64,000 nt of DNA from Streptomyces sp. NBC_01431 (GTDB lineage: Bacteria; Actinomycetota; Actinomycetes; Streptomycetales; Streptomycetaceae), in assembly GCF_036231355.1 (NCBI RefSeq), contig NZ_CP109496.1, positions 1,984,001 through 2,048,000 of the forward strand, given 5' to 3'. A model generated the notes under the pieces. The model saw nothing but the letters and a program-made list of their open reading frames with translations, searched no databases and was not told the origin of the DNA. A program made the translations under genes and the position numbers. Shown here piece by piece: positions 41,906 to 53,936 of the stretch (position 1 is the first letter of the stretch; each line of letters begins with the position of its first letter).

Positions 41906-44900
41906 CCGCGCCCCGGGCCCGGCCCGGCTGCCCCTGTCCGCCGCGCAGCGCGGCATCTGGTTCGCGCACGATCTCGACCCGACGGGCCGCCGCTACAACG
42001 TGGCCGAGTACAAGGAGATCCACGGCCCCGTCGATGCCGCGCTGCTCGCCGCCGCCTGGTACCAACTGGCCTGCGAGGCCGATGTGTTGAGGGTTTCGCT
42101 GATCGAGCACGACGAGTTCGGGCTGTGGCAGCTCCTCGACGCGGAGCCGGGCGCGCGCGCCCTGCACTTCTTCGACGTGAGCGGTGCGGCCGACCCGGAG
42201 GGCACCGCCCGGGGGTGGATGGACGACGACCTGGCGACGCCCGTGGACCTGTCTTCGGGCGCCCTCTACACGGTGGCGCTGTTCAAGGTCGCCGAGGACC
42301 GCTTCCGCTTCTACCAGCGCTACCACCACATCGTGATGGACGGCATGGGCGCGGCCCTGCTCGACGCCCGCTTCGCCGAACTGTACGAGCGGGCACTGGC
42401 CGGCGAGGAGTGGGGTCCGAGCCCCTTCGGCAGCCTGCCCGAGCTACTCCGCGAGGACGCCGAGTACCGGGTCTCCGAGGAGGCGGCCGACGACAGCGCG
42501 TACTGGGCGTCGCAGCTGGCCGGGCTGGCGGACCCGCCGCGGATCGCCGAGGGCCGCAGTCAGGACCCGGAACTCGCCGACACCCCGTTCGTGCGCCGCA
42601 GCGTGCGCCTGTCCGCGGAGACCGCCGAGCGGGTGCGCACGGTGGCGCGGTCCGCGCGGGCGCCCTGGACGATGCTGATGATCTCGCTGGTCGCCGCCTA
42701 CGTACACCGGGTGTCCGGCAGGGACGAGATGGTGCTCGGGCTGCCGGTCACCGGCCGCACCACCGAGCTGACGCGCCGCACCCCCGGCATGTCGTCCAAC
42801 ATCGTGCCGCTGCGCCTCGGCGTGCGGCCGATGATGCGCCTGCCCGAGCTTGTGGGCGGGGTGCGCGACCAGGTGCGGGCGAGCCTCAAGCGCCAGCTGC
42901 CGCGGTACGAGGACCTGTGCCGCGGGGTGTCCGGCGGGGACTCGGAGCACCGGATCGCGGGGCCGATGGTCAACATCATGGCGTTCGCGCCCGGCCTGGC
43001 CTTCGGCGGACATCTCACCGTCCAGCACAACCTGAGCAACGGCCCGGTGGACGACCTCGCCATCGGCATCTACGACCTCGGCCAGGGGCAGGGGCTGCGC
43101 ATCGACTTCGACGCGGCGCCCGGCTCCTGCGACATCGAGGCCGCCGCCGTCCACCAGGACCGCCTCCTCACCTTCCTGCACGCCGCCCTGGACCAGCCCG
43201 AACTACCGCTGGGCCAGTTGGAGTTGGTGAGCGCCGAGGAACGTCACCGGCTGCTCGTGGAGCGGAACGCGCCGGACGCCGAGGTCCCGGCCGAGGAGCG
43301 CACGCTCGCCGCGCTCTTCGAGGAGCAGGCCATGCTGCACCCCGACCGGGTGGCCGTCACCGACGGCGCCATCTCGCTGACGTACGCGCAGCTCGACGAG
43401 CGGGCCAACCGCCTCGCCCGGTTGCTCAGGTCCCACGGCGCCGGTCCCGAAGGCTATGTCGCGGTCGCCCTGGAGCGCTCCGCCGATCTGGTGACCGCGC
43501 TGCTCGCGGTCGTCAAGTCCGGTGCCGGGTATGTGCCGTTGGACCCCCACTACCCGGTGGACCGGCTCGCCTACATGCTCCGGAACGCCACCCCCGCACT
43601 GGTGATCACCACCGAGGCGGCCCGGCCGGGCCTGCCCGCAACCGAGGTCCCGCTGCTCGTCCTCGACGCGCCCGCGACCGTCCGGGAACTCGCCGCGGCC
43701 GACCCCGCGCGGCTCGCCGACGCCGACCGCACCACGCCGCTGTCCGCGGACAACCCGGCGTACGTCATCTACACCTCGGGCTCCACCGGCCGCCCCAAGG
43801 GCGTGGTGATCCCGCACCGCAATGTGGTGCGCCTGTTCACCGCCACCCGGCACTGGTTCGGCTTCGGACCCGACGACGTGTGGACGCTGTTCCACTCGTA
43901 CGCCTTCGACTTCTCCGTGTGGGAGCTGTGGGGCCCACTGCTGCACGGCGGCCGGCTCGTCGTCGTCCCGCACGCCGTGAGCCGCGCCCCCGAGGAGTTC
44001 CTGGCGCTGCTCGCCGCCGAGCGGGTCACCGTCCTCAACCAGACGCCGTCCGCGTTCTACCAGCTCATGCAGGCCGACGCGGAGAAGCCGGTGGGTGAAC
44101 TGGCCCTGCGGCGCGTGGTGTTCGGCGGCGAGGCGCTCGACCTCGGCCGTCTCGCGCCCTGGCAGCGCGCCCACCCGGAGGCTGTGCTGGTCAACATGTA
44201 CGGCATCACCGAGACCACCGTGCACGTGAGTCATCTCGTGCTCGGCACCCATGACACGGCGGGCCAGACCCGCAGTCTCATCGGCCGGGCCATCCCCGAT
44301 CTGCGGATCTACGTCCTGGACTCGGCGCTGCGGCCGGTCCCGGTGGGCGAGCGCGGCGAGATGTACGTGGCGGGCGCCGGTCTCGCCCGCGGCTATCTCG
44401 GCCGCCCCGACCTGTCGGCGGACCGGTTCGTCGCCGACCCGTTCGGCGATCCCGGCACGCGCATGTACCGCACCGGCGACCTCGCCCGGTGGCAGCCCAC
44501 CGGCGGTCTCGAATACCTGGGGCGTGCCGACCACCAGGTGAAGATCCGTGGCTTCCGCATCGAACTCGGCGAGATCGAGAGCGTGCTGCTCGCGCTGGCC
44601 GAGGTGGCGAGCGGCGCCGTGGTGGTCCGCGAGGACCGTCCGGGAGACAAGCGCCTGGTGGCGTACGTCGTCCCGGCGGCCGGCGCCGGGCTCAGCGACC
44701 GTGAGCTGCGCGGCGCGCTCGGCGAGGCGCTGCCCAGCCATATGGTGCCCTCCGCGTTCGTGACGCTCGACGCGCTGCCGCTGACGGCGAACGGCAAGCT
44801 CGACACCAAGGCGCTGCCCGCGCCCGTCCACCTCGGCTCGACCAACGGCCGTGCGCCGCGAACCGAACGCGAGGAAGCGCTGTGTGCGCTGTTCGCCCAG

Positions 44901-47900
44901 GTGCTCGGGGTGGGGCGGGTCGGTGTGGAGGACTCCTTCTTCGATCTCGGCGGCGACAGCATCATGTCGATCCAGCTGGTGTCGCAGGCCCGCCGGGCCG
45001 GGCTCGGCCTCAGCTCGCGCGAGGTGTTCCGGCTCAGGACCCCGGCCGCGCTCGCCGAGACGGCGACGGCCTTGGACGAGCGGCCGGCGGAGGAGCCGGA
45101 CGCGGGGCTCGGGGCCCTCCCGTTCACCCCGGTGATGCGCTGGGCGGACGAGCACGGCGGTCTGCTGGACGGCTACAACCAGTCGATGGTCCTGCGCGTA
45201 CCGGCCGGCCTGACGCTCCCTCACCTCAGTGCCGTCCTTCAGGCACTGCTCGACCACCACGACGCGCTGCGCGCCCGGCGCACCGGCGACACCCTCTTCG
45301 TGGGACCCGCGGGTTCGGTCGCCGCCGCCGGGTGTGTGCGCCGGGTGGACGCGGCCGGTCTCGACGAGAGCGCGCTCGACGCGCTCGCGGGCGCCGAAGG
45401 CCGGGCCGCGCTCGGGTCGCTTGCGCCGGACGCGACCGGCGGCATGGTGCGCGCCGTGTGGTGCGACCGGGGTCCGGCGCAATCCGGGCTGCTCGTCCTG
45501 GTCATCCACCACCTGGTGGTCGACGGGGTGTCCTGGCGGGTGCTCGCCCCGGATCTGGCCCAGGCCTCGGCCGCCGTGTCGCAGGGCCGCACCCCGCAGC
45601 TCCAGCCGGTGGGCAGCTCGCTGCGGACCTGGTCCCGGCGGCTGGCCGAGTCCGCCACCTCGCCCGAACGCGAGGCCGAACTCCCTTACTGGACCGAGGT
45701 GTTGGCGAGCCCGGCCCAACCACTCGGCAGCCGGCCACTGGACCCGGCAGTCGACGTACTCGGCACGGCCGGGCGCCTCACGCTGAGGCTGCCCGTCGAG
45801 GTCACCCGCACCCTGCTCACCACCGTGCCCGCCGCCTTCCACGCGGAGGTCAACGACGTACTGCTCGCCGCGTTCGCGCTGGCACACCGCACCTGGCGGG
45901 GCGGCACCGAGCCGGTCCTGGTCGATCTGGAGGGCCACGGCCGCGAGGAGTCCGCGCTGCCGGGCACCGACCTCTCCCGTACGGTCGGCTGGTTCACCAG
46001 TCTGCATCCGGTGCGCCTCGACGCCGGCGGCGGCGACGACCTCGGGGCGGCGCTCAAGGCGGTCAAGGAGCAGCTGCGCGCGGTGCCCGACAAGGGCATC
46101 GGCTACGGCCTGCTCCGTCACCTCAACCCCGCGACCGCCCGGCACCTCGCCCCGCTCGGACAGGCGCAGATCGGCTTCAACTACCTGGGCCGGTTCGCCG
46201 CGCCCGGCACGCGAAGCGACTGGGCTGTCGTACCGCGGATCGCGGACGGCATTCCCGGTGGCACCCACGCCCGGCCGCTCGGGCACCCCCTCACCCTCGA
46301 CGCCCTCACCCAGGACGGCCCCAACGGACCTGAACTGGTGGCGAGTTGGACCTGGGCATCGGGCATCCTGGACGAGCGCGAGGTGGCCGCCCTGGCCGCC
46401 GCCTGGTTCGACGCGCTGCGGGCCCTGGCCCACCACGGCTCGCTTCCGGGGGCCGGAGGACGCACCCCCTCGGACGTCGCTCCGGCCGGGCTCTCCCAGC
46501 GCGAGATCGAACTCCTGGAACGGCGCAGGCCCCGGCCCGCCGACCTGCTGCCGCTCGCACCGCTCCAGGAAGGGCTGCTCTTCCACAGCCTCCAGGCGGG
46601 CGACGGCGACGTCTACACCGCGCAGCTCAGGCTCGACCTGACCGGCCCGCTCGACCCCGACCGGCTGCGGTCGGCCACCCGCACCCTCCTGGACCGGCAT
46701 CCGCACCTGGGCGCCGAGTTCCACCACGAGGGCCTGGCCCGGCCCGTCCAGCTGGTGCCCGGAGAGCTCGAACTGCCCTGGTACCAGGTCGACTTGACCG
46801 ATCTGCCCGAGAGCGAGCGGGAGGAGGGCGCCGACGCGCTGGCCGCCGCCGAGCGGGCACTGGGCTTCGAGCCCGACCGGGCTCCGCTGTTCCGCTTCAC
46901 CCTCGTACGGCTCGGCGACGACAGTCACCGACTGCTCCTCACCAACCACCACCTGCTGCTCGACGGCTGGTCCATGCCGGTCCTGATCCGCGAGCTCCTC
47001 ACCCTGTACGCGGCCGGCGCCGACCCGTCCGGGCTCCCCCGGCCGCGCCCCTACCGGGACTTCCTGACCCATCTGGCCGCCGCCGACCGGCAGGCCGCGC
47101 GGGCCGCCTGGCGCGAGGCGCTCGCCGGTCTCGAAGAGCCCACCCTGGTACGGCAGTCGGACCGCGACCGCACCCCACAGGTGCCCGAACGGATCGAGTT
47201 CGCGCTGCCCGCGCCGGTGGCCGGCGCGCTCACCGAGCGGGCCAGGGATGCCGGGCTCACCCTGAACACGGTGTTGCAGGGCGCCTGGGCGCTGGTTCTG
47301 GCCCGGCTCACCGGCCGGGACGACGTGGTGTTCGGTGCGACGGTCTCGGGCCGGCCCCCCGAGCTGCCCGATGTCGAGTCGATGGTGGGTCTGTTCATCA
47401 ACACCCTGCCGGTGCGGCTGCGCCTGGACCCCGCCGAGTCGCTCACCGCACTCCTGGACCGCATGCAGCAGGAACAGTCCGCGCTCCTGGGCCACCAGTA
47501 CCTCGGGCTCGCCGAGATCCAGCAACTCGGCGGCGTGGGTGCCCTGTTCGACACGGCGATGGTCTTCGAGAACTATCCCCTCGACGTGTCGGCGCTGGCC
47601 GCCGCCACCGCCGGAACGGGGCTCTCGCTGGCCTCGGTGAGCGGTCACGACGCGGTGCACTACACCCTGGGTCTGGTCGCGCAGCCGGACGGCGACGGCG
47701 GGCTGCGCTTCCGCCTCGACCACCAGAGCGATCTGCTGGACGCGGCGCAGGCGGGCGCGGTCGCCGAGCGCCTGCTGCGCGTGCTCGTCACCATCGCCGA
47801 GGCGCCCGGCACACCGGTGGGCCGGATCGACGTACTTCCGTCGGCCGAACGCGCCCAGCTCCTCTCCGGCTGGAACGACAGCGACGTCCCCTCCGCCGGA

Positions 47901-50900
47901 CGGCACTTCACCATCCCGGGGCTCTTCGAGGCCCAGGTGGCCCGCACCCCGGACGCCGTCGCCCTGGTGCACGGGACCACCGAGCTCAGTTACCGCGAGC
48001 TCAACACCCGGGCCAACCGGCTCGCCAGGCTGCTCGCCCGGCGCGGAGCCGCCCCCGAGCGGTTCGTGGCCATCGCCCTGCACCGGTCGGTGGACCTGGT
48101 GGTGGCGCAACTGGCCGTACTGAAGACGGGCGCGGCCTTCGTGCCGCTCGACCCCGGCTACCCGGCCGACCGGATCGCCTACATGCTCCGGGACGCCGAC
48201 CCCGCCCTGGTCATCACCAGCAGCGCGGTGGCGGCGGACGGCCTTGTGGACACCGGGGCGCCGCGACTGCTCATCGACCGCACCGACTACCGGAGTTACT
48301 CGGGCAAGGGCCTGACCGCGCTGCGCGACGCCGCCCAGGCGGCCTACGTCATCTACACCTCGGGCTCCACGGGCCGCCCCAAGGGCGTCGTCGTCACCCA
48401 TGCGGGCATCGCCTCCATGGTGGCCGGGCAGACGACGGGTCTGGCCGTCACTCCCGCGAGCCGGGTGCTGCTCTTCGCCTCGCCGAGCTTCGACGCGGCG
48501 GTGTGGGAGCTGTGCATGGCGCTGCTCACCGGCGCGCGTGCGGTGCTCGGCGACGCCGACCAGCTGCTACCGGGACCGGCGCTCGCCGCGCTCATCGCCG
48601 GGCACGGCGTCACGCACGCGACACTGCCGCCGTCCGCACTGCCCGTCCTGCCCGAGGACGCCCTGCCGCCCGGCGCCACGCTCGTGGTGGCCGGCGAGGC
48701 CACCGCGCCCGATCTGGTGGACCGCTGGTCGCGGGGCCGGCGCATGGTCAACGCGTACGGCCCGACCGAGTCGACGGTCTGCGCGAGCATGAGCGGCCCG
48801 CTGGCGGGTCAGGTGCTCGCCCCGATCGGCCGCCCGATCGCCAACACCCGTCTCTACGTGCTGGATCCACACCTCCAGCCGGTACCGGTCGGCACTCCCG
48901 GCGAGCTGTACATCGCCGGATCGGGCCTGGCCCGCGGCTACCTGGGCCGGCCCGACCTGACGGCCGACCGGTTCGTGGCCAACCCCTTCGGAGAGGCCGG
49001 CTCGCGCATGTACCGCACGGGCGACCTCGCACAGTGGCGCCCCGACGGCAACCTCGACTACCTCGGGCGCGCGGACCACCAGGTGAAGATCCGCGGCTTC
49101 CGCGTCGAGCCCGGCGAGATCGAGTCGGCACTCACCGCCCACCCGGGCGTCGAGCAGGCCGTCGTCCTGGTCCGCGAGGACCAGCCGGGCGCCAGGCGTC
49201 TGGTGGCGTACGTCGTCGGCGAGGACACCGCCGGCCCGAAGCTGCGTACCTTCCTCGGGGCGGCGCTGCCCGACTACATGGTGCCGGCGGCGTTCGTGCC
49301 GCTGACCGCGCTGCCGCTGACCGCCAACGGCAAGGTCGACCGCAAGGCGCTGCCCGCGCCCGAGCTGGGCTCCAACGGCGGGCGCGCGCCGGCGACCCGG
49401 CGCGAGGCCGTGTTGTGCTCCCTGTTCACCGAGGTGCTCGGGGTCGGCTCGGCCGGGGCCGACGACTCGTTCTTCGACCTGGGCGGAGACAGCATCATGG
49501 CCATCCAGCTGGTGTCCCGGGCCCGCGAGGCCGGGCTCGCCCTCTCGGTGCGCCAGGTGTTCACCCACCGCACGGTCGCGGCGCTCGCCTCGGCGGCCGA
49601 AGCAGTCCCCACCGAGGGCGAGTCGGCGACGGCGCCGGGGGCCGAAGGTCCCTTCCCGGGGCTTGAGGAGGAGACGGCTCTGCTGCTGCGCTCAGAACCC
49701 GACCTCATCGACGTACTGCCGCTCACCCCGCTCCAGGAGGGCTTCCTCTTCCACGCGCTGCTGAGCGACGACGACGGCGACGGGCCCGACGCGTACACCA
49801 CCCAGCTCACCCTGGAGCTGGCGGGCCCGCTGGACGCGGACGCCCTGCGCACCGCCGCCGAGCGGCTGCTGGCCCGCCAGCCCGCGCTGCGGGCCGGGTT
49901 CCGTCACGAGGACACCGGACGAGCCGTCCAGGTCGTGCACGGCAAGGTGCCGCTGCCGTGGCAGTACAAGAAGGCGGACGAGGACGACGAGGTCCGCCGA
50001 CTCGCCTTCGAGGAGCGGCGGTTCACCTTCGAGCTGGCGAGTCCGCCGCTGCTGCGGATGCTCCTGATCGAGCTGCCCGGCGAGCGTCACCGCCTGATTC
50101 TGACGGCCCATCACATTCTATGGGACGGGTGGTCGGTGCCGGTGCTGATCGAGGAGCTGTTCACGCTGTACGCCCAGCGGGACGCGGCCACGTCGCTGCC
50201 CGAACCTCCGCCGCTGCGCGGCTACTTCGCCTGGCTCGCCGGCCAGGAACCCACCGGCGCGGAAGCGGCCTGGGCCGGGGCCCTGGCGGGAGTCTCGCCC
50301 ACGCTGGTCGCCCCGGGCTTCGAGCAGGCGAAGCAGCGGGCGCAGGAGTCGGTCCGCACCGAACTCCCCGCACAGCTCACGGCGCGGCTCCAGGAGAGGC
50401 TGCGCGGCGCCGGGCTCACCCTCAACACCGCGGTCCAGGGCGCCTGGGGGGTGGTGCTCGCCGGACTCACCGGCCGCACCGACGTGGTGTTCGGCTCGAC
50501 CGTCTCCGGGCGCCCCGCCGAGGTCCCCGGCATCGAGCGGATGGTCGGCAACTTCATCAACACCCTGCCGGTGCGCGTCCGCATCTCCGCCGACGAATCG
50601 CTCGGCACCCTGCTCGCCCGGCTCCAGGAGGAGCAGACAGCGCTGCTGCTCCATCACCACCTGGGGCTCGGTGACGTCCAGCGGCTCGCGGGCAGCGGCC
50701 CCCTGTTCGACACGACCACGGTCGTCAAGAACACGCCACTGGAGGCGAGTTCACTGCTGGGACGGGCCGAGGGACTCGACGGGCTCCAGCTGACCGGCGG
50801 GGACAGCGAGGACGCCACCCACTACCCGCTGCGCATGCAGGCGGTTCCGGGACTCGACACCACCACCCTCGGCCTCCACCTCGGATACCTCCCCGATCTC

Positions 50901-51050
50901 TACCGGCGGGAAGAGGCGCGGGGGCTGCTCGACACGATGGTGCGGGTCCTTGAAGCCCTCGCGGAGGGTGGCGACACCCCGGTCGGACAACTGCGCGACC
51001 AGTCCCCGCAGCCCCAGGAAGACCTTCTGGCCCAGTGGGGCGGGTACTGA
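41898..51050 (+). CDS. NRPS3: C-A-T-E-C-A-T-C
   Basis: 3050 aa. C (about 8-440, YHHIVMDG), A6 (450-975), T (990-1060, GGDS), E (1075-1530, [10 protein letters not shown] with NYLGRF), C (1545-1990, [10 protein letters not shown]), A7 (2000-2480), T (2505-2575), and a terminal C (2600-3050, [10 protein letters not shown]) with no A after it. Pocket codes by eye are A6 DFWNVGMVHK, a clear Thr code, and A7 DAWTVAAVCK, the Phe/Trp-type code. The E domain after A6 implies D-Thr (or D-allo-Thr), and the next C is of the type that follows E domains. The first C resembles EntF-like C domains that accept an acyl starter. The bare terminal C fits the bare starting A of NRPS1. Confidence 0.9.
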   Translation: MSDRAPGPARLPLSAAQRGIWFAHDLDPTGRRYNVAEYKEIHGPVDAALLAAAWYQLACEADVLRVSLIEHDEFGLWQLLDAEPGARALHFFDVSGAADPEGTARGWMDDDLATPVDLSSGALYTVALFKVAEDRFRFYQRYHHIVMDGMGAALLDARFAELYERALAGEEWGPSPFGSLPELLREDAEYRVSEEAADDSAYWASQLAGLADPPRIAEGRSQDPELADTPFVRRSVRLSAETAERVRTVARSARAPWTMLMISLVAAYVHRVSGRDEMVLGLPVTGRTTELTRRTPGMSSNIVPLRLGVRPMMRLPELVGGVRDQVRASLKRQLPRYEDLCRGVSGGDSEHRIAGPMVNIMAFAPGLAFGGHLTVQHNLSNGPVDDLAIGIYDLGQGQGLRIDFDAAPGSCDIEAAAVHQDRLLTFLHAALDQPELPLGQLELVSAEERHRLLVERNAPDAEVPAEERTLAALFEEQAMLHPDRVAVTDGAISLTYAQLDERANRLARLLRSHGAGPEGYVAVALERSADLVTALLAVVKSGAGYVPLDPHYPVDRLAYMLRNATPALVITTEAARPGLPATEVPLLVLDAPATVRELAAADPARLADADRTTPLSADNPAYVIYTSGSTGRPKGVVIPHRNVVRLFTATRHWFGFGPDDVWTLFHSYAFDFSVWELWGPLLHGGRLVVVPHAVSRAPEEFLALLAAERVTVLNQTPSAFYQLMQADAEKPVGELALRRVVFGGEALDLGRLAPWQRAHPEAVLVNMYGITETTVHVSHLVLGTHDTAGQTRSLIGRAIPDLRIYVLDSALRPVPVGERGEMYVAGAGLARGYLGRPDLSADRFVADPFGDPGTRMYRTGDLARWQPTGGLEYLGRADHQVKIRGFRIELGEIESVLLALAEVASGAVVVREDRPGDKRLVAYVVPAAGAGLSDRELRGALGEALPSHMVPSAFVTLDALPLTANGKLDTKALPAPVHLGSTNGRAPRTEREEALCALFAQVLGVGRVGVEDSFFDLGGDSIMSIQLVSQARRAGLGLSSREVFRLRTPAALAETATALDERPAEEPDAGLGALPFTPVMRWADEHGGLLDGYNQSMVLRVPAGLTLPHLSAVLQALLDHHDALRARRTGDTLFVGPAGSVAAAGCVRRVDAAGLDESALDALAGAEGRAALGSLAPDATGGMVRAVWCDRGPAQSGLLVLVIHHLVVDGVSWRVLAPDLAQASAAVSQGRTPQLQPVGSSLRTWSRRLAESATSPEREAELPYWTEVLASPAQPLGSRPLDPAVDVLGTAGRLTLRLPVEVTRTLLTTVPAAFHAEVNDVLLAAFALAHRTWRGGTEPVLVDLEGHGREESALPGTDLSRTVGWFTSLHPVRLDAGGGDDLGAALKAVKEQLRAVPDKGIGYGLLRHLNPATARHLAPLGQAQIGFNYLGRFAAPGTRSDWAVVPRIADGIPGGTHARPLGHPLTLDALTQDGPNGPELVASWTWASGILDEREVAALAAAWFDALRALAHHGSLPGAGGRTPSDVAPAGLSQREIELLERRRPRPADLLPLAPLQEGLLFHSLQAGDGDVYTAQLRLDLTGPLDPDRLRSATRTLLDRHPHLGAEFHHEGLARPVQLVPGELELPWYQVDLTDLPESEREEGADALAAAERALGFEPDRAPLFRFTLVRLGDDSHRLLLTNHHLLLDGWSMPVLIRELLTLYAAGADPSGLPRPRPYRDFLTHLAAADRQAARAAWREALAGLEEPTLVRQSDRDRTPQVPERIEFALPAPVAGALTERARDAGLTLNTVLQGAWALVLARLTGRDDVVFGATVSGRPPELPDVESMVGLFINTLPVRLRLDPAESLTALLDRMQQEQSALLGHQYLGLAEIQQLGGVGALFDTAMVFENYPLDVSALAAATAGTGLSLASVSGHDAVHYTLGLVAQPDGDGGLRFRLDHQSDLLDAAQAGAVAERLLRVLVTIAEAPGTPVGRIDVLPSAERAQLLSGWNDSDVPSAGRHFTIPGLFEAQVARTPDAVALVHGTTELSYRELNTRANRLARLLARRGAAPERFVAIALHRSVDLVVAQLAVLKTGAAFVPLDPGYPADRIAYMLRDADPALVITSSAVAADGLVDTGAPRLLIDRTDYRSYSGKGLTALRDAAQAAYVIYTSGSTGRPKGVVVTHAGIASMVAGQTTGLAVTPASRVLLFASPSFDAAVWELCMALLTGARAVLGDADQLLPGPALAALIAGHGVTHATLPPSALPVLPEDALPPGATLVVAGEATAPDLVDRWSRGRRMVNAYGPTESTVCASMSGPLAGQVLAPIGRPIANTRLYVLDPHLQPVPVGTPGELYIAGSGLARGYLGRPDLTADRFVANPFGEAGSRMYRTGDLAQWRPDGNLDYLGRADHQVKIRGFRVEPGEIESALTAHPGVEQAVVLVREDQPGARRLVAYVVGEDTAGPKLRTFLGAALPDYMVPAAFVPLTALPLTANGKVDRKALPAPELGSNGGRAPATRREAVLCSLFTEVLGVGSAGADDSFFDLGGDSIMAIQLVSRAREAGLALSVRQVFTHRTVAALASAAEAVPTEGESATAPGAEGPFPGLEEETALLLRSEPDLIDVLPLTPLQEGFLFHALLSDDDGDGPDAYTTQLTLELAGPLDADALRTAAERLLARQPALRAGFRHEDTGRAVQVVHGKVPLPWQYKKADEDDEVRRLAFEERRFTFELASPPLLRMLLIELPGERHRLILTAHHILWDGWSVPVLIEELFTLYAQRDAATSLPEPPPLRGYFAWLAGQEPTGAEAAWAGALAGVSPTLVAPGFEQAKQRAQESVRTELPAQLTARLQERLRGAGLTLNTAVQGAWGVVLAGLTGRTDVVFGSTVSGRPAEVPGIERMVGNFINTLPVRVRISADESLGTLLARLQEEQTALLLHHHLGLGDVQRLAGSGPLFDTTTVVKNTPLEASSLLGRAEGLDGLQLTGGDSEDATHYPLRMQAVPGLDTTTLGLHLGYLPDLYRREEARGLLDTMVRVLEALAEGGDTPVGQLRDQSPQPQEDLLAQWGGY

Positions 51051-51113
51051 ACTGTCCTGATCCATCCGCGAGTTCGTCCGGCCAGTACGACATCACTTGA
51101 TAGGCGTTGAAGC

Positions 51114-51881
51114 ATGGAAAACGACCAGGCAGTCAGGCTCGAACAAGTCAGCAGGTGCTACGCGTCCGGATCGTCGGCGGCGGTGCGCGCCCTAGACGGC
51201 ATCACCGTCGGTTTCGACCGCACGACCTTCACCGCGATCATGGGGCCCTCGGGTTCCGGGAAGAGCACCCTGTTGCAGTGCGCGGCCGGCCTCGACCGGC
51301 CCGACGCGGGACGGGTGGTCGTGGACGGGGTCGATCTGGGCCCGCTCGGCGAGAAGGCGCTCACCGAGTTGCGCCGGGACCGGATCGGCTTCATCTTCCA
51401 GGCGTTCAACCTGCTGGGCGCGTTGAGCGCCGAGCAGAACGTGGGGCTGCCGCTGCGGCTCGCGGGGCGCCGCCCCCAGGCGGCCGAGGTGCGGGCCGCG
51501 CTCGCCCAGGTGGGTCTGGGCGAGCGCGGCGGACATCTGCCCTCGCAGATGTCCGGCGGCCAGCAGCAGCGGGTGGCGATCGCCCGCGCGCTGATCACCC
51601 GGCCGAAGGTGCTGTTCGCCGACGAGCCGACCGGCGCCCTGGACAGCAGTTCAAGCCGTACGGTCCTGGAACTGCTGCGCACGCTGGTGGACGAGCAGGG
51701 CCAGACGACGATCATGGTGACGCACGACCCGGTCGCCGCCTCCTACGCGGACCGGGTGGTCTTCCTGGTCGACGGCCGGCTCACCGACGAGATGCACCGG
51801 CCTACGGCCCAGCGGGTCGCCGAGCACATGGCGCAGCTGGAAGCCGGCGCGGAGCCGGTGGCCACGGACGGGGGCCGGTGA
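51114..51881 (+). CDS. ABC transporter ATPase (MacB/LolD-like)
   Basis: 255 aa. Walker A GPSGSGKSTLL, Q-loop FQAFNLLGALSAEQN, signature MSGGQQQRVAIARAL, Walker B VLFADEPTGALD and the H-loop THDP are all present. The sequence type is that of ATPases paired with FtsX/MacB-like permeases. It starts 63 bp after NRPS3 and its stop overlaps the permease start (TGATG), so the pair is coupled and probably belongs to the cluster as a peptide exporter or self-resistance system. Confidence 0.95.
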   Translation: MENDQAVRLEQVSRCYASGSSAAVRALDGITVGFDRTTFTAIMGPSGSGKSTLLQCAAGLDRPDAGRVVVDGVDLGPLGEKALTELRRDRIGFIFQAFNLLGALSAEQNVGLPLRLAGRRPQAAEVRAALAQVGLGERGGHLPSQMSGGQQQRVAIARALITRPKVLFADEPTGALDSSSSRTVLELLRTLVDEQGQTTIMVTHDPVAASYADRVVFLVDGRLTDEMHRPTAQRVAEHMAQLEAGAEPVATDGGR

Positions 51882-53848
51882 TGGGCAAGTTCAGCCTGCT
51901 GCTTCCGGTGGCGGTCGCCACCCTGCGCAAACGGTGGCTCGGTTTCATCGGCTCGTTCGTCGCGCTCACCCTGGGCGTGGCTCTGATCGCCGCGTCGGGG
52001 CTGCTGGTCAGCACCTCGGCGGGGCTGGAGAACAACGACCCGTCGGCCCCCTCCCTGAAGAAGCTGCTCACCTTCATGGCGGGGATGTCGGGCTTCGTGT
52101 CCGTCTTCGTCGTGGCGTCCACGTTCGCGTTCGCGGTCGCCGGACGCCGCCGCGAGACCGCGCTGCTGCGGGCGGTGGGTGCAACGCCCCGCCAGATCCG
52201 GTTACTCGTGCTCGGTGAGGCGGTCGTCGTCTCGCTGGTCGCCTCGGTCTGCGGGGCGCTGCTCGGCCTCGCGGTGGCGCCCCTGTTCGCACGCTGGCTG
52301 GTGTCGAGGGGCGCCGCCCCCGAGGGCTTCACCGTGGACGCGGGGGCCGTTCCCCTGCTCATCGCCGCCTGCGTCGAGATCGCCGTAGCGGTGCTCGGCG
52401 CCTACGCGGCGGCCCGCCGGGCCGGGCGGGTGCGGCCCGTGGAGGCGCTCGGCGACGCGGCGGTGGACGGCCGGGTGATGACGCTCGGCCGCTGGCTGTG
52501 GGCCGTCGGCTACCTCGCGGTCTTCGCCACCGTCCTGCTCCTGTTCACGACCATGCCGGCCGCGATGCAGCACGATCCGCAGCTGCGCGATCCGCAGAAC
52601 ATGCCGGTGTGGTCGCTCTTGATCGACGTCATGGCGATCATGGCGATCGCCCTGTTCGCTCCGCTGCTCGTACCGCCGCTGGTACGGCTGCTCACCCTGC
52701 CGGTGCCGCTCGCATCCGGCGCGGTGGGCCTGCTGGCCCGGCAGAACGCCCTCAAGGCGGTACGCCGCACCGTCTCCACCGCGACCCCCATGTTCCTCGT
52801 CATCGGTCTCACCGGCACGGTGGTCGGCTCCACACTGACCTTCGGCGACGCCCGGAGCCTGCAGTCCCGTGCGGCGCTCAGCGCCCAGTACGTCGTGGAA
52901 CCCACGAGCGGTGCGACCCTTCCGGCGGCGGCGGTGCGGCAGCTGCGCGCGCTGCCCGGCTCCCGCACCACCACGGTCCGCAGCACGCTCCTCACCGGCC
53001 TCGACGGCGGCGACTCCACGTCGTCCACGGCCACCGCGGGCACCATCTCGGCGACCGCGATCGACGGCGACGCGGCCACCACGTGGAAGCTGCCCACCCC
53101 CTCCGGCTCCCTCGACCGCCTCAGCGGGGCCACCGTGGCCGTGTCCGCGGCGCTCGCCCAGTCCAACGGCTGGCAGGTGGGCGACCGCCTCACGGCGTCG
53201 CTCGCCGACGGCACCCCGGCCACGCTGAAGCTGGTCGCGCTGGTCAAGACGCCACTGAGTCTCTCCGAAGTCCTCATCCCGTACTCCGTGGTGGCCGGCC
53301 ACCTCGCCGGTGACCCGCAGCCCACCGCCGCCTATGTCTCCACCCGGCAGGGCTCGGCGCCCGTGGCCACGGGCACCAAGGTCACCGCGGCCGCCCAGTG
53401 GGGCAGCGGCGACAACGACCCGCGGGCCCGGTCCGACTGGATCGCGATGATCGCGATCCTGGGTCCCGCGCTGCTGTACGCACTGATCGCGATCGTCAAC
53501 ACGATGATGATGTCCACCGGCGACCGGCTGCGCGACTTCGCCACCCTGCGTCTGACCGGCGGCAACGATCGCCAGGTCCTCTCCATGGTGGGCCTGGAGG
53601 CGGTGCTCACCGCGGCGACCGCCACCGTGCTCGCACTGCTCGTCACCACGGGCACCCAGGCCGCCACCCTGATGCTCATCAACCGCCGCATCCTGGACGC
53701 CGGTTCACCGCTCACGCTCGGCCTGCCCTGGCCCGCGATCGGCGCGGCCGCGGCCGCCGGGCTCGCCCTCGCGCTCGTCTCCAGTCTCGTGCCGGCCAGG
53801 CTCGCGCTGCGCACCCGCGCGCTCGACCTCGCCGGATCCCGCCAGTGA
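51881..53848 (+). CDS. ABC transporter permease (FtsX/MacB family)
   Basis: 655 aa from the ATG at 51881. It has two FtsX-type membrane units: an N-terminal anchor (16-40) and helices around 65-90, 118-150 and 160-185, then a second half with helices at about 210-225, 245-275 and 535-650. A large extracytoplasmic Ser/Thr-rich domain lies between about 330 and 520. The first FtsX block includes ETALLRAVGATPRQIR and the second DFATLRLTGGNDRQVL, a duplicated-permease layout. It works with the ATPase upstream. The substrate is probably the cluster product by context. Confidence 0.92.
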   Translation: MGKFSLLLPVAVATLRKRWLGFIGSFVALTLGVALIAASGLLVSTSAGLENNDPSAPSLKKLLTFMAGMSGFVSVFVVASTFAFAVAGRRRETALLRAVGATPRQIRLLVLGEAVVVSLVASVCGALLGLAVAPLFARWLVSRGAAPEGFTVDAGAVPLLIAACVEIAVAVLGAYAAARRAGRVRPVEALGDAAVDGRVMTLGRWLWAVGYLAVFATVLLLFTTMPAAMQHDPQLRDPQNMPVWSLLIDVMAIMAIALFAPLLVPPLVRLLTLPVPLASGAVGLLARQNALKAVRRTVSTATPMFLVIGLTGTVVGSTLTFGDARSLQSRAALSAQYVVEPTSGATLPAAAVRQLRALPGSRTTTVRSTLLTGLDGGDSTSSTATAGTISATAIDGDAATTWKLPTPSGSLDRLSGATVAVSAALAQSNGWQVGDRLTASLADGTPATLKLVALVKTPLSLSEVLIPYSVVAGHLAGDPQPTAAYVSTRQGSAPVATGTKVTAAAQWGSGDNDPRARSDWIAMIAILGPALLYALIAIVNTMMMSTGDRLRDFATLRLTGGNDRQVLSMVGLEAVLTAATATVLALLVTTGTQAATLMLINRRILDAGSPLTLGLPWPAIGAAAAAGLALALVSSLVPARLALRTRALDLAGSRQ

Positions 53849-53936
53849 ACCGCATCCGCACAGCCGCGGAGCCACACCCGCACAGCCGCCTCCGCAGAGC
53901 CACCTCCGTAGCGCCACACCAGAGAGAAGGCCGATC

